Assembly: GCA_022315425.1 (NCBI GenBank)
Contig: JAIUPT010000030.1
Span: 372,001-436,000 of the forward strand
DNA length: 64,000 bases
Source of the DNA: Pseudevernia furfuracea
Taxonomy: Eukaryota > Ascomycota > Lecanoromycetes > Lecanorales > Parmeliaceae
Direction of reading: 5' to 3'
The notes beneath the pieces are model-generated. The model did no database searches. It was not told where the DNA came from and saw only the letters and a program-made list of their open reading frames with translations. Positions 1 through 11,795 of the stretch are shown in pieces (position 1 is the first letter of the stretch; every line of letters starts with the position of its first letter). A program made the translations under genes and the position numbers.

Positions 1-239
1 AGGACAGAGAGGAGCTGCACCGAGGTGAGCTTCTTATTTTTGGCCTACTGTTCGCAGATCATTGCCACAGGATTTCCTTTCCCAACCTTGGTGGCTGCGG
101 AAGTGATGACTACATCCAAACTATGGACCGCGAGATTGGCGTGGCTCTCTGCTTGGCAGTTACCGTCCACAAATAATGCTATAGAGAGGGTACATCTTCT
201 CAATATTTCTTTCGCTTTCAAATTTTGGCTACGTGAAGC

Positions 240-2068
240 CTACTGGATCTCCTATTAGGGGCGAAGTTCGAGACGTTGACTCCAAAAGCGAGACGGAACC
301 GCTTCAAGAAGTCTTCAGGGGTGGTGGGTAGGACCCCAATAAAGAGATGCTGAGGCTTATGGAGCGCAAATCAAGTACTCCACGTCCCGCCACGGTACGG
401 GTAGAAGGTTTGATTGCCGTGCTGCATTGTATAGGTGGGCGGTTGACAGTATGGTCTTGTAGGTCATTGTTAGGGCAACCCCCAATTCTCGGTTCTCCAT
501 TTCAAAGGATTGGGTGGTGTCTGAGTAGGAAGAATGGTGGCACGCTAAGTCCTTCGTCTTGGGCTGTCTTCTTGGGTTGCTTTATGACAGTTTTCGTAAT
601 GAGGTCCTTTTTGACCCAGTCATTCACCAAGCCAACAAACGTCAACAAACCACTATCGTATTTCTGGTGCCATTTCTCCCTTCGACCAAGAATATTCATC
701 GATTCTCGAAAGTCTTGCCGCACAGTATCCGTCCCCCGACTACTTGCGGCGGTGAGATCCTGAAGCCCATGATGCATGTATGCTCGCAGAACCCTCTTCA
801 TAACCACCATAAGCTGAACAGCTGACACAAATTACAATGGGATGTGGTTGTTGATCTTAAAATCTCTGAAGTAGCGTGTGATCTCGTCCGTCGCGGGACG
901 CTGAGTTGTTATTGAAGATATACAACTCCGAGCACATAAGGTTGACAAATCTTCGGTTCTCTTCGAGCTTGTCTCTTGCAAACATCTCATCGCGCTCTCT
1001 GCCCAAGTCTAAGGCATCGTACCCGTACCAAATCATCCGATCGGCCACGAGACTGGACAAACTCTTTTCAAGGAAAGGTTTTCGGGCCAACTGATTCTCT
1101 CGGCTTGCTTGTAAGTCTTCATGTGAATATAGTCCCCTAGCTTTTCGCGATCTGTAATATGTTCCCTGCACATATGGGCGTAAAGCCAGTAGATGAAGTC
1201 CTTTCCCTCAGGCGCATCAGGCCACCGCTTGATCGAATCAAGGTGCTCTTCTGTGTTGCGCTGAATTAGCTCGACAGCCGTATTGGTCAATAACGAAGCA
1301 GTAGAAAGTTCTGTGCGCCCTGCTCGATACTCTGACCATGTCTTGCGTATGAGTTCGCGAATTGCTTGGAGATCTTGGAAAAATAGAACAGTAGAGAACA
1401 GAACTTCATCATAGAGAGATTCCATGTGGTAGACTGGCTTCGATGTGGCCATATGTTAAGCTTTTGGCCCAGTGGATACCGATGGCGATAGGTTTGGACT
1501 GCCATCCCATCTTTGGGCTCTTCGAGGCTCAAGGCTCCGAAGATGTTGGCTGCTTCCTTTTCCTGTGGAACTACGTTCTCTTTTCCATCGGGCCTTCTCA
1601 CCTTTGGCACTGCCCACTGTTGTCGGCGTAGGATGCCTTTGACTTGTTGAAGCATATTGACAAAATAAAGATGGCTTCCATTCTGTGCCCGTGATTCCCC
1701 AGCGGCCTGACCCACCCAGCGAGAATTACTCCTTGCGAAGTGAGATGACATAATCTAGAAGAACAAGGATGCTGGATGGTGTCTAAGTCTTTTGCTTGGT
1801 AGACTTGACAAGGACCTCTGCTAGTTTGGTGAAGTCTCGGATTGGTATCAGGTACTTGCTCTCTTCTGTCTGGGTCGAGGCTTTCACAATGGCTTTATCT
1901 GCCTTCTTCTTGGCTCCTTTCGAAGAAGGGGCAGATGAGGAGCCGATACATTCGTGATGTCAACCCGCATTTCTGTACAGCTTCAACTAGCCATGTTATG
2001 AACCCTGTAGTTCCAGACTTGTAATAAAGCCTGTAAGTATTATTATTGAACCAGACGTCTGCATCCAT
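240..2068 (-). pseudogene. Decayed DUF6604-domain gene
   Basis: Read on the minus strand from an ATG at 2068, the DNA gives in order the landmarks of the fungal DUF6604 domain. They are an N-terminal YYKSGTTGFITWLVEA segment (about 2030-1980), YLIPIRDFTKLAEVLVKS (about 1860-1805), SILVLLDYVISLRKE (about 1785-1740), LFYFSK/FFQDLQAIREL with WSEYRAG (about 1400-1310), and TAHLYNAAR then LFIGVLPTTPEDF (about 430-290). These pieces lie in different frames and are interrupted by stop codons, for example just before and just after the VLLDYVISLRKE piece. Short introns cannot explain all of the breaks, so I call it a pseudogene. The family is common in Pezizomycotina and its biochemical role is unknown. 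The downstream part probably runs past the window edge, but I cannot follow it with confidence below about 240. Confidence 0.75.
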
Positions 2069-2299
2069 GATGACCCTTAGCTCACCCGAGCGAGCATGCT
2101 CATTGGCTGTCGTGGGCTGGTCGCCGTTGGAAACGTTGAACTAGAAAAGTCTGGTGGATGAACTTCGGCATGCTCAGCAGCACTAACACAGTTCGACTCT
2201 TGGCAGCGGAGATAACCGCACCCCACATTCTTCTTTTCAGACTTCTCCAAAACTTCACGACAATACGCAGAGAAGTAATACTTGCAGCGGACACTTAAG

Positions 2300-3719
2300 A
2301 TGGCGACCACCGTGGATAAGGTTCATTTTATTCTCGTGGGTGTGCAAGCCCCATTGCTAACAGACTCTTGCACCACAGATCAAGGACATCGAGGCCGAGA
2401 TGGCCAAGACCCAAAAGAACAAGGCGACGAGCTACCATTTGGGTCAGTTGAAGGCCAAGCTTGCCAAATTGAAGCGGGAGCTTCTTACACCACAGTCTAG
2501 CGGAGGCGGCGGAGGCTGTAAGGAACACCAAAGGCCTGAAGAGGAAGCACGGTTCTAATTGTTTGGCAGCTGGATTCGATGTTGCGAGGACGGGGGTTGC
2601 TAGTGTTGGGTTTATCGGCTTTCCATCAGTTGGCAAGAGTACGCTCATGAGTAAATTGACGGGGCAACATTCAGAGGGTCAGGCGTGCCGCGGGATGAAG
2701 GGAGTGTGGGTATGCTGACGCTTCTACAGCGGCTGCATACGAGTTCACTACCCTAACCACTGTACCTGGTCAAGTCCAGTACAACGGCGCTGCTATCCAA
2801 ATGCTCGACCTACCCGGTATCATCCAAGGAGCCAAGGACGGCAAAGGTCGAGGTCGTCAGGTCATTGCTGTTGCCAAGACGTGCCATCTTATCTTCATTG
2901 TCCTCGACGTCAATAAACCCCTCACTGACAAACGAGTAATCGAAAATGAGCTCGAGGGCTTCGGTATCCGAATCAACAAGGATCCGCCAAACATTGTCTT
3001 CAAGAAGAAGGACAAAGGTGGCATCAGCATCACAAACACCGTCCCGTTGACCCATATCAGCCACGAGGTTGCTCTCCCTCTCCCTCCGCACGCTGGCGGA
3101 GCCAAGCTGACTTTATCGGCTAGGAAATCAAAGCCGTGATGGGCGAGTATAAGATCTCGTCTGCTGACATTGCCATTCGTTGTGACGCAGAGATCGATGA
3201 CCTGATTGATATCTTGGAGGCGAAGAGCAGGAGCTATATTCCTGTAATATATGCACTCAACAAGATCGACTCCATATCGATCGAGGAGCTCGACCTGATA
3301 TACAGGATCCCCAACGCGTGTCCCATCAGCGCTGAGCACGGCTGGAACGTCGACGAGCTGTTGCAGCAGATGTGGGAGAAGCTTCAGCTCCGGCGTATCT
3401 ATACGAAGCCGAAAGGCAAGTCTCCGGATTACAATACGCCTGTCGTATTGAGGAAGAATGCTTGCAGCGTTGAGGATTTTGTAGGTGGTGCTGTCTTGTT
3501 CATTGGTCTGTGCTAACAAAATGTCAGTGCAATGCTATTCATAAAACTATCGTGGAGCAATTCAAGCACGCGATCGTGTATGGACAGTCGGTGAAGCATC
3601 AACCACAGAGGGTGGGTCTGTCCCACGAACTTGCCGATGAGGACATCAGTAAGTGCCCAGAAGACCCGTCTGCGTATCTCTTTCTCACTGCCTGCAGTCA
3701 CGATCATAAAACGATGATT
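2300..3719 (+). CDS. RBG1: Developmentally regulated GTP-binding protein 1 (DRG1/Rbg1)
   Basis: Exons: 2300-2320, 2379-2517, 2570-2677, 2730-3067, 3124-3480, 3528-3648, 3700-3719. All junctions are GT-AG and phase-consistent, giving 367 residues, the usual size for this Obg-superfamily GTPase. Visible are the N-terminal EMAKTQKNKATSYHLGQ helix, the P-loop GFPSVGKST, the G3 motif DLPG, the G4 motif NKID, and a C-terminal TGS region with YTKPKGKSPDYNTPV and VYGQSVKHQPQRVGLSH. The protein ends in IITIIKR, like its homologs. DRG1 proteins act on ribosomes with a DFRP-type partner (Tma46 in yeast) and help translation at stalling sites; that role is family knowledge, not seen here. The final exon is only 20 nt. 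The ATG is the first in frame and matches the family start. It is divergent from the dead DUF6604 gene, about 230 bp away. Confidence 0.95.
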
Positions 3720-5468
3720 GTCCTGAATGAGACCATTAGGCGGAGGAGTCTGCAGTCCAGGAGTATAGCGCCACGGTCCTCATATGGTCCTCATTGCCAA
3801 GTCAATGAGATTCAAGCCACCGAATCCAAAATGAGCGCGGCAAAGGCTGGGCTGGGCTTACGCTCAGAATAGTTGCCACCTTCATCGAGTGGTTCTTACA
3901 CTCGATGGTGACACCAACGTAGAACCAAACTCTGGATCGACAGTACTGAGAAAGTGAGCAGCTATTCGGGAAAGCGGAGCGCTTTGACCGTGAAGGATTA
4001 CATGATCCCTGGAAAAGGAGGTGGCATCATAGTCTCGCTGCAACGCCCCCTAGGAAATGGAATGATCGAGATCTACTTGTCCGGTCAATATTGATGATGA
4101 CGCAGACTTCAAAGCCGCGTCTACACATTTGAAGACTGAGCAAACCTGAAGCCTAGTGATTCGTGCCGGGCTCAGACCAAGGGGTAAGATGGGCATTTCA
4201 TCAGAAGAGCCTCATTTTCTCTACAGACATGGCAATCTCCACATAATCTCCGCATGATCATCATCTCCGATATACAGGGCAACAGCGAATGACCTCCATC
4301 GGAAGCGTTGCGCGACATGTAATTCGACACAGGGCAGGGAAGGGAGCACTGACGTTCTATGTAGTCCAGCGGAGCAGAAGACCATTTTAAGGCAGTGGAT
4401 TTTGATAGCGGGATGAATAATACCGTTTGACCACTCAGCAGACATGGGCATCCTGTTCTGTTGCTGAGTGGCTTTTGAGCAACGATACCGGTATTTGGTA
4501 TTGAATGTGGCTTGTCTAGATTGGATTTTTGAGAGTGCGTGGTATTAATGCCTCCAACGGCTCGACCGCTAGGTGGGGATCAGCAGAAATCAGGTGCCGC
4601 ATCACGGCCGTTTAGCAGGCTTCGTTCGACACGTCAAAGTTGTCCGGTTATTCGCCTCAGGAAAATGTCAGCTGGCCAGGTGCACGAAGACGGAGCTTTT
4701 TAATTCGAAACGATAGAGAGCATCAGATGACCGTGTCGGTCTTTTGGCGATAGCCTATCGAGCGTGAAGCAAGGCGCGAGTTAAATTGCAAGTGCGAAAT
4801 TTCTTTTTGCTAGGGCCCCATCCGAGTACCTTATCCCACGCTTTATGCCCGAAAATTGCAAGAAAAGATCATCCCAAGAACTTAGCAAATGAATTTGAAT
4901 TTGTCGAATATTATTTATTGACTAAGAAATGTCGCATTCATCCCATTCGCACCCGAGAAAAAAGAGGGCTGGCCAGCGGGACAGGGCTGGATGGGTGAGT
5001 GTGGAACGCAGGGCTTTGGTAGATCCTTTTTTTTCCCCAAGATCTTCAGCTTAAACCGTAATGAGCCGTCAGACTGACGGCTTTTCGCCCTGTTGGACAG
5101 ACTTGACCATTTTGACTTTATTGAGTCCCGCATTTTATTGAGCTTTCTGAGAGTGGGAGAAAAAGGGAAGGGATAATAGAAGAGAAGGAAAAGCCGGTAA
5201 GATTGAAGATAGGCATATCCGTTGGACGAGGGTTTTCCTTGCAAGTTGGGCTGTTGCGGTTTTATATACGACTTGGGGTAAACTAACAAGGTATGTAAGG
5301 CAGGTAAGGTAGGTAAGGTCGATTGTTTAGATTCTAGGATGAGGTGCGTAAGGCAAATGCACCAAAGGTGCAGGCGGGTGTTTTGGAAAGTAGCAAACGT
5401 GAAATACATAGAGTGTACCTTGGGACCTAGGATAAAGTAAATTAAGTCGTGAGTACTCCGTAATACGT

Positions 5469-5571
5469 ACTCTATTATAATAACATTATTGGTATTACTA
5501 TTGTTATTACTATTATTATTCTTGTTATTCTTATTATTCTTACTCTTATTATTTATTATTATTATCAAGGA
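5469..5571 (+). repeat. Imperfect ATT/TTA trinucleotide microsatellite
   Basis: About 100 bp of imperfect (TTA)n with C and G interruptions. On the minus strand it reads as a long asparagine-rich open frame, which is a by-product of the repeat and not a gene. Confidence 0.9.
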
Positions 5572-6093
5572 AGGGAAATAAAGGGAAATAAAAAAGATGG
5601 GAAAAGAATAGAGCGATTTTAGGCAGGCCGAAAGGCTCGATTCTTACCCGCCGAGTTGCATAAGGTAACCTAACCGTGAACCGTGGTACTAAACGTCAGA
5701 ACCGCTGCTAAAGAAAGCACTAAAGTAAGTACTCTCGTACTAAAGAAAGTACTTAGGCACGTAGCCTCCCATCCCACACCAACCTCAATATTAATACCAA
5801 AAACAAAAACCAAAAAAAAAACCCTATTCAATATCTGCTGCTTGCATATCCAGTACACCAAACCGTCGGTATATCTGTCAAATCTTGATTCTGGGATTTT
5901 TGGCATTTTTGCAGTGGGGCGGGATATTGCAGCAACTGTGATTCGTATATTGCTCGCAGCTTGGTAAGCAGAGATACAGGAAGGCCCGATCTGCCCCGCC
6001 ATCCGCAAGTTTTCTCGGTTTGGTCAAGTATTCGCGCATGGGACTTTGGAACTTCCAGGTACCCAGCGTTAAGAGAGAAGAGAAAAAAACCAA

Positions 6094-6232
6094 TTCATTC
6101 ATTCAATTCATTCACTCATTTATACATTCATTTATACATTCAATAATCATGTATTCATTCACTCATTGAATCCTTTTGCCCCATGGAATATCATTACCTT
6201 TTACCACATTATCATTATCATTATCATTATTT
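6094..6232 (+). repeat. ATTC/ATAC and TTATCA short tandem repeats
   Basis: Two neighbouring simple repeats: ATTCATTC-type units with TTTATACATTC variants at about 6094-6165, and about four copies of a TTATCA-like hexamer at about 6206-6232. They lie 200-330 bp upstream of the CENP-B-type gene, so they are probably in its promoter or 5' leader. Confidence 0.75.
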
Positions 6233-6428
6233 TCCATAACTTGTTGACATCCGACACGGCCTATTCCATACGGATGCCGGATATCGTTCGTCTGACTATC
6301 AAAGTACCCCCCTGATGGTGCATTATTAAAAGGAATCCAAAGGAACACCTCGGCTGCATCCCCCGCCAAACCGGACATATTCGCGACAGAACAACTTAGC
6401 CTCCGCTCCGACTTCCCGCCATATCAAC

Positions 6429-8232
6429 ATGCACGAATCTTACGCCGTCGGCATCAAAATGGAGCAGCAGTATGCCCTTCACCATGACGATGATTTTGGA
6501 AATGCGTCAATGGTTCAAGTCGCTGCTGACTCCCCTCATCACTCTCCGCCAAATGATTACAGCGACTTTGATTTCGCAAGCTCGGTACATGTCCAACTGG
6601 ATTCAATGTACAACCGGCCCATGCAGTCCTCCTTTTCCACTCCCCAGCCTTTACATCCTTTGATCACCATGCCGCAATGGCCTAGTCAGCTCACCAATCC
6701 ATCCGAAACCAGCAGCCCTCCCCCGGTGGTACAGCTACAGCACAGACCCATCTTACCGCTTTCCAAGACTCTTCCCACAATACCGAAGCTTGCCACTATA
6801 TCACCCAAAGAGAAACCCACACTGTCTTCATCACGAAGAACACTCACAGATAGCGATCGGCGGAAGATGTGCGAGTATCACAATGAGAACCCGAATGTAA
6901 AGCAGACAGAAATAGGCGGTGAGTCCAGAATAGAGGGAAGAAACGACTTTCGCTAATTAATCCTCCAGCAATGTTTGGTGTCGAGAGGAGGTTTGTGGAT
7001 AGATTGCTCTCTCATGAGCGAACCATAATGCTGATTCATTTCCTTTAAGTACCGTATCCAAAGTCTTGCGAAATAAAGACAAGTATCTCGTTCAAGAAGA
7101 AGGCAACCGATCTCCGATACGAAGATCCAAAAGCAAATTCCCAGATATTGAGCGAACATTATCCCAATGGGTGAAGAACCGTATTAGTCAACGACTACCC
7201 CTAGACGATAGCACCATCAGAGACCAAGCGCGAATATTCGCCACCACAGTTGGCAGCTCAGAATGCCATAATCAAGTAAATGATCCTGCTTGGCTGGAAC
7301 AATTCAAGCAAAAGAACCATCTGCCAGGTGCGAAACCAGGTGAGATCAAAGACGAGAACGACGCCCTTTGCCCAGAGACGAAATCTGGCTCCCAGACACC
7401 CAATGGCATCTCACCTGTCGGATGGGATGGTCTACCCATAAGTCCGCCCAAGGAGGACTTCAACGCCCAAAGTCCAGACAACTACATCGACTCGAGCAAC
7501 AACTATGGACACGCGCATTCCCAAAGCGCAACATCTCTCGGTAGCTGCTTCTCCGAGATCTCCTCTTTCACCGGCGACTTCCGCAGTCCAACCTCACCTT
7601 ATTTCTCCCCAATGTCAAGCTGTGGCCCTTCGCCATCCATGCCTGCTCAAAAAATGGCTCGTCTCCCACCATTGGCACCTGCAGGCGCGTTACGGCGTCG
7701 GCAGACCGTACCACTGATCTCTTCCCCATCCTCCCCGGACTCGGCAACCTCAAAACATCTTCCGCAGTCGATGGCATCCTCAACTCTCGACTCCCCCCAC
7801 GACGAAATGGAGATCTCCCCCCTCAGCGCCACCGAACCCTCCCTGCACCCCTCTCGCGCATCCACCTCGAACCCATCCCCCCTCTCCATGGCGCCCCCCT
7901 CCAGCATCACACCTGGCTCCAGCAACCCCAGTTCCGCCATCAGCGCCAGTCCCCTCACCTCCAACAACTCGCCCTCGTCTCCCCCCTCTCAAGACGAAGC
8001 CCGCGCCGCCCTGTCCACCCTCATGACATTTATAAAGCACCAGCCGAACGGCGCGGTCGATCCGCACGATTACCTCGTGATGGGTAAATGGATGCACATG
8101 CTCAAGTTGGAAACGGGGGAACTGCCCGGGGGGATGCAGGCCATCCATCAGCAGCACACGATGCAAGGCAGTGAGAGGGCGGACGGGACGGTGCCGATTG
8201 GGAGGAAGAGGAGTGAGCATTCGCTGTCTTGA
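6429..8232 (+). CDS. CENP-B-type helix-turn-helix DNA-binding protein
   Basis: Exons: 6429-6918, 6969-6990 (22 nt) and 7050-8232, giving 564 residues with all phases closed. Residues about 135-185 form a CENP-B N-terminal/Psq-like HTH: LTDSDRRKMCEYHNENP, then MFGVERSTVSKVLRNKDKYL, which is completed only by splicing through the 22-nt exon. A second HTH of the Tc5/CENP-B type follows (FPDIERTLSQWVKNR to WLEQFKQKNHL, about 195-265). The rest is Ser/Pro-rich and disordered. A conserved-looking C-terminal helix pair (ARAALSTLMTFIKHQP ... DYLVMGKWMHML) precedes a basic tail. Such proteins are domesticated relatives of pogo/Tc5 transposase DNA-binding regions; there is no DDE nuclease domain here, so this is a cellular regulator and not a transposon. 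Its target DNA is unknown. A start 30 nt downstream (6459) is possible. Confidence 0.85.
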
Positions 8233-8241
8233 CGACCTCTG

Positions 8242-8262
8242 GGTGTGTGTGTGTGTGTGTGT
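8242..8262 (+). repeat. (GT)n dinucleotide microsatellite
   Basis: About ten GT units starting some 10 bp after the stop codon of the HTH gene, so probably inside its 3' UTR. Confidence 0.95.
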
Positions 8263-8419
8263 TGATACTTGTTCGTTTATATTTGGGAGGAAATTGAGCA
8301 TCGGCCGTCTCGACTATCTTTTGGTGGTGGGATGTGTTTCTGGATCGTGTGTTCCGTCATATCTGGGAAGGGGAGGTTCTTTGCTATCATATTTCGCGTC
8401 GGTATATTCGCATTGCCAT

Positions 8420-8498
8420 CTCTCTCTCTCTCTCTCTCTTTGGATCTCGTTGTATCCATTTCTTTCTTCCTTTCTTTCTTTCTTTCTTTCTTTCTTTC
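8420..8498 (+). repeat. (TC)n and (TTTC)n pyrimidine tracts
   Basis: A (TC)10-like run at about 8420-8440 is followed by about nine TTTC units at about 8460-8498. The sequence is strongly strand-asymmetric: pyrimidine on plus and purine on minus. Confidence 0.95.
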
Positions 8499-9020
8499 GT
8501 TCTGGAAACATGGGTCTCAGCATCGGTATGGATGGATCTCTCAGCTTGCTGTTGGGGGCGGGGGGGAGGAGGGCTTCTTTTTCAGAGGGAAAGGGACGGA
8601 AGGAAGGAAGGGAGGATATCTTTTGAACAAAGGGGAAAAGGCACCGACGCTTGTTTCCATTTTTTTTCGACACCGGGGCAAGCATCATCGATGAGAGAAG
8701 GAAGGGCAAAAGGAAAAGACCTAGAAATACCCCTAGCCTCACGGCTTGACACGACTAACTCGAGGAGCCTCACGGCTGGATCTTGCCATGTATGTGGAGG
8801 AGACGCGTCATCTATTTCGACCTATATGATATTGTTTTTGGGGATTTTTTTTTTTTTTTTCAGTGCGGAGGAACAGGGAGGCATTTTGTATCTAAGCTAC
8901 GGCGGGCATTGTCTATGTAGTCGCGAGCCTGGCCGAGACTGAAATAACTGGACGACTTGATCGGGAGATGCATCCTTGGTATTTGTCATTATTTGTATTT
9001 GTATTTCTACCGTTGCGGTT

Positions 9021-11795
9021 TTATACAGCATTCCCGAGCCTCTCCTTCAGCAGCTCTTGTACCTGTTGCTCGCCAAGCTCTGGCAGAACGCGGACCACGA
9101 TGAGTTCTAGAACTGCATATCCAAGGTGCTTGTTCAGATACTGGTCTCCCCAGACATCCAGCTCGCCTTCCACCTCCTCACCCCAGAACTCCATCTCCTC
9201 ACCACCAAAGAATCGCTTGCATACGGCAGTCGGCAGCAGGGAGAGAAGGGAGAGGGCGCAGGTACGTTTGATGTTGCTGATTTCGCTGGCAGAAGGAGCT
9301 GGAGGAGCTGGCGGTGGGAGACTGGAATTTGGAAAAAGGGTCTGGCGGAGGGTGCGAAGCAGAGTCGGCAATAGTTGTGAGGGTTGAAGGTGGGTGTGGA
9401 GGGAGTGGTGCATGTACCTGTCAGAGCAAACGGGGTCAGAAAGTAGGGAGCAACGACGTTGAAACTCGGTAAAGACGGAGATTCATAAAGACCGAGATGA
9501 AAGCAGGGTAAGAGTAATCATGATGCAAAGATGGCTGAAACGGGCAGGTGCACGGAGTGGAAATTGAGGTCTGAACTCGAGACGGGAAAAGGGTCGGGCA
9601 GCCTTGCAGCAGAAGCCCTGTGCAGCATTGCTTTCCGACCGCTTTCTACTCGGCATGGATGAAGGACCAATTTGGCGCCGGAATGCAGATAGATGGCTTG
9701 AAGACGATGAGCGGTGGGAGACAAGTGATGCGGATTAGGGCTGTTCCTGACGGCCGATCCTTTGTTGATCATTCGGCAGTTCATGGACCTGCCGGGCGGC
9801 TAAACAGCTTGGCGGAGATGCCGATCAACAGCTTTTATGGATTTCTTTGAGCGATATCGAGGCATGATGATCTCCATAAGTTGGATGAAGGCAAGGGGGG
9901 TGAAAATCGGATGAAAACAGAAGTCATCAATTAATATGTTTTGAATGAAGGAAAAGTATAAAAAAAAAAGAAGAAAAAAAAGGTGTGGCAGCGAAAAGCG
10001 GTACTCTAGTGCGGGAAGAAATGGGAAAGTCTAGGCTTTTGCTTTCGCTCGCCCTGGCATCTCTTTTACTAGCAGGGAAAAAAAGGGAAAAAAGGGAAGA
10101 AAATGAAGGAAGGCACAAAAGAAAAAAGGCGGAGTTCTGGAAAATCATGGAAAGTCATGCTGATGCATGCCTTGCTCTAGTCTTCCTGCAACACGATAAC
10201 GGGGCGAGTGGAAGAAACCCCATTCCCCCGCGCGTCTTTAGCGGACACCCTAAAAGGTAGACCAAAGCAACTTGAGCAAGTCCATATACGCGCATGTGGC
10301 CGTATGCAACCACACCAAAGTCAGATGACTGAAAGCTCATGCGGGCTCAAATGCGGTTCGGCGAATTGCAGGGATCCACGAACCAACGACAGCGCAGAAG
10401 AGACTTGGACTTCACTTACTGGTCGAGAATGCCGTCAGTGGCGGCCAGTCCCAAGGGACCGTGGATCAGCTGGTATTGGAGCAATGCGAGTGATCCAGAG
10501 AGCCAAGGCATCCGTGAACGGAGATCGAGCAGAATGGAGATGACTGAGAGGATTTTAAAACTCAGCATCGGGCGAGGCGCTTCCATTTTCTCTTTCATTG
10601 GCCAGGATTCCCTCGAGCCCGGTGTCTTGGATGTCCATGTCGAGCGCATTGGTCGCGAGGATGCTGTAATGAAGCCGAGTATAACGAAACGTATTGTCAT
10701 GAACGTCAAGAAGCCGTATTGTAAGATTCGCCAGAACCCAGACGACAAGGTGGATCGTCTGTCGTTCATGCTTGTTTCCTTGCTCTGCCTTTTCTCCGAG
10801 AGGAGGCCGAACTTCTCAAGACGGCTCCTGGTATCAACCTCGATCTCTTGACCCGTAGCTTTCCGCTCTATCCTCGCTTTGACCACGTCGACAAGCTTGG
10901 TGATGCTGACCCATATGAACCAGCCTTCACAGACTCTGCCGCCGACGGAATTGGCGAGGATGCTGTCTGCAATGACATCGGCAACAAGGGTCCGTAGACA
11001 CGCATTCTCGAGATCCTCTGTAGGTAGTAGCACGGCTAGTGCGCCCTGCACCAAGAGCTGCCTGTATTCTGCTTCATGCCTCTGCTGCTCGGTTGCGGTT
11101 GATGCGACAGCCGAGTTAGGCACTGGAGAAAGTGCTGGATGAGGAATCAGATTGTGGTATATGACATGAGGGTCCGTAAGTAGAGGCGGTAGATATTGTG
11201 TCTGATGACTGACTCGGTATGCTGTTGCCCTGTTAGCTGGAGCTCCTGCGCATCGAGCCTGAACCTGCCGACCATGGATATGACCTTCAATCAACTCTGG
11301 TATCTCATCGAGTATCAAGCCTTCAAGGTCGATTGTCCTCAGTCTGCTCTCCAACGCTCTTGTGCAGTGAGCCACTATCCGTACCACCTCTTCCACGAAG
11401 CCTTGATCCGGTGTGATCCTCCCATACCAACTATAGACCACATCCTTCACAACGATCGCAATGATAGCGTAGAGTTGCAGGTCCACATCGTTGCTGCTCG
11501 TCAACGGAGGTAACAGCTCGTCGATGGGACGGGGCTCCGCGTGATTCTGAGGGCAGAGCACGCGTCTTATCAAGGCGGCTGTTGCTTTGTCCGAGACATC
11601 AGAGGGCCCAGTTGCGCGAGCTGGGGATGACTGTCGACTTTTCGAGGACGGCCTTGAGCGTGGAGGTGGTGTTGGGGTAGATTTTGCTGCTATGGAAGTG
11701 CTGCTGAATGTAGGGACGGCTTTCGGGCGAGGCTGAAGATTTGATGGGGGACGGAGAGGAGATTGGGTCATCGTGGGGCATGAGGTTGTGAGCAA
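9021..11795 (-). CDS. PXA-domain membrane-associated protein
   Basis: Exon 1 is 11795-10420 and exon 2 is 9417-9021. The CA|G junction restores the frame (GILDQ|YMHHS) and gives 590 residues. The N-terminus is Ser/Pro-rich. A PXA (PX-associated) domain spans about 65-290, including IRRVLCPQ, LYAIIAIVVKDVVYSWYG, YHNLIPHPAL and LRTLVADVIADSILAN. A hydrophobic stretch at about 345-370 (FWRILQYGFLTFMTIRFVI) may be a membrane segment. The C-terminal module (CALSLLSLLPTAVCKRFFGG ... LDVWGDQYLNKHLGYAVLELI) is the one found in fungal PXA proteins. PXA domains occur in endosomal sorting nexins and related endomembrane proteins; no PX domain is visible here. The intron is about 1 kb, far longer than any other in the window. 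The start ATG at 11795 is the first in frame; 11771 is an alternative. Confidence 0.85.
9418..10419 (-). other. Unusually large intron of the PXA gene
   Basis: The donor is CA|GTAAGT at 10419 and the acceptor ends ...TGACAG at 9418. Splicing across 1,002 nt joins two pieces of the same protein in phase. Most introns in this window are 48-145 nt. The interval contains purine-rich runs (about 9958-10110) and no open frame with recognisable similarity on either strand. It could be an expanded intron, an old insertion, or hold an RNA gene that I cannot recognise. Confidence 0.7.

Larger units (their letters stand above)
3720..6428 (+). other. Intergenic region with low-complexity DNA
   Basis: No open frame here has recognisable protein similarity or intron-exon logic. 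The 3' end of the DRG1 transcript must lie at the left. The right half is rich in A/T and simple repeats (TTATT runs, ATTCATTC runs, TTATCA runs) and presumably includes the promoter of the downstream HTH gene. A run of short related words of the type aggtaaggtaggtaagg lies at about 5293-5320. Confidence 0.6.
8233..9020 (+). other. Convergent 3' region with microsatellites
   Basis: This lies between the 3' ends of the HTH gene (plus) and the PXA gene (minus). It holds (GT)n, (TC)n, (TTTC)n and poly-T tracts and no credible coding sequence. Several long open frames cross it only because the simple repeats lack stop codons. Confidence 0.7.

Noticed and set aside
4915..5568. A 217-codon minus-strand frame rich in Asn at its start
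   Set aside because: It is generated by the ATT/TTA microsatellite and has no similarity or codon structure.
8171..8942. Several overlapping long frames downstream of the HTH gene
   Set aside because: They cross (GT)n, (TC)n and (TTTC)n tracts that lack stops, and the translations are low-complexity shadows.
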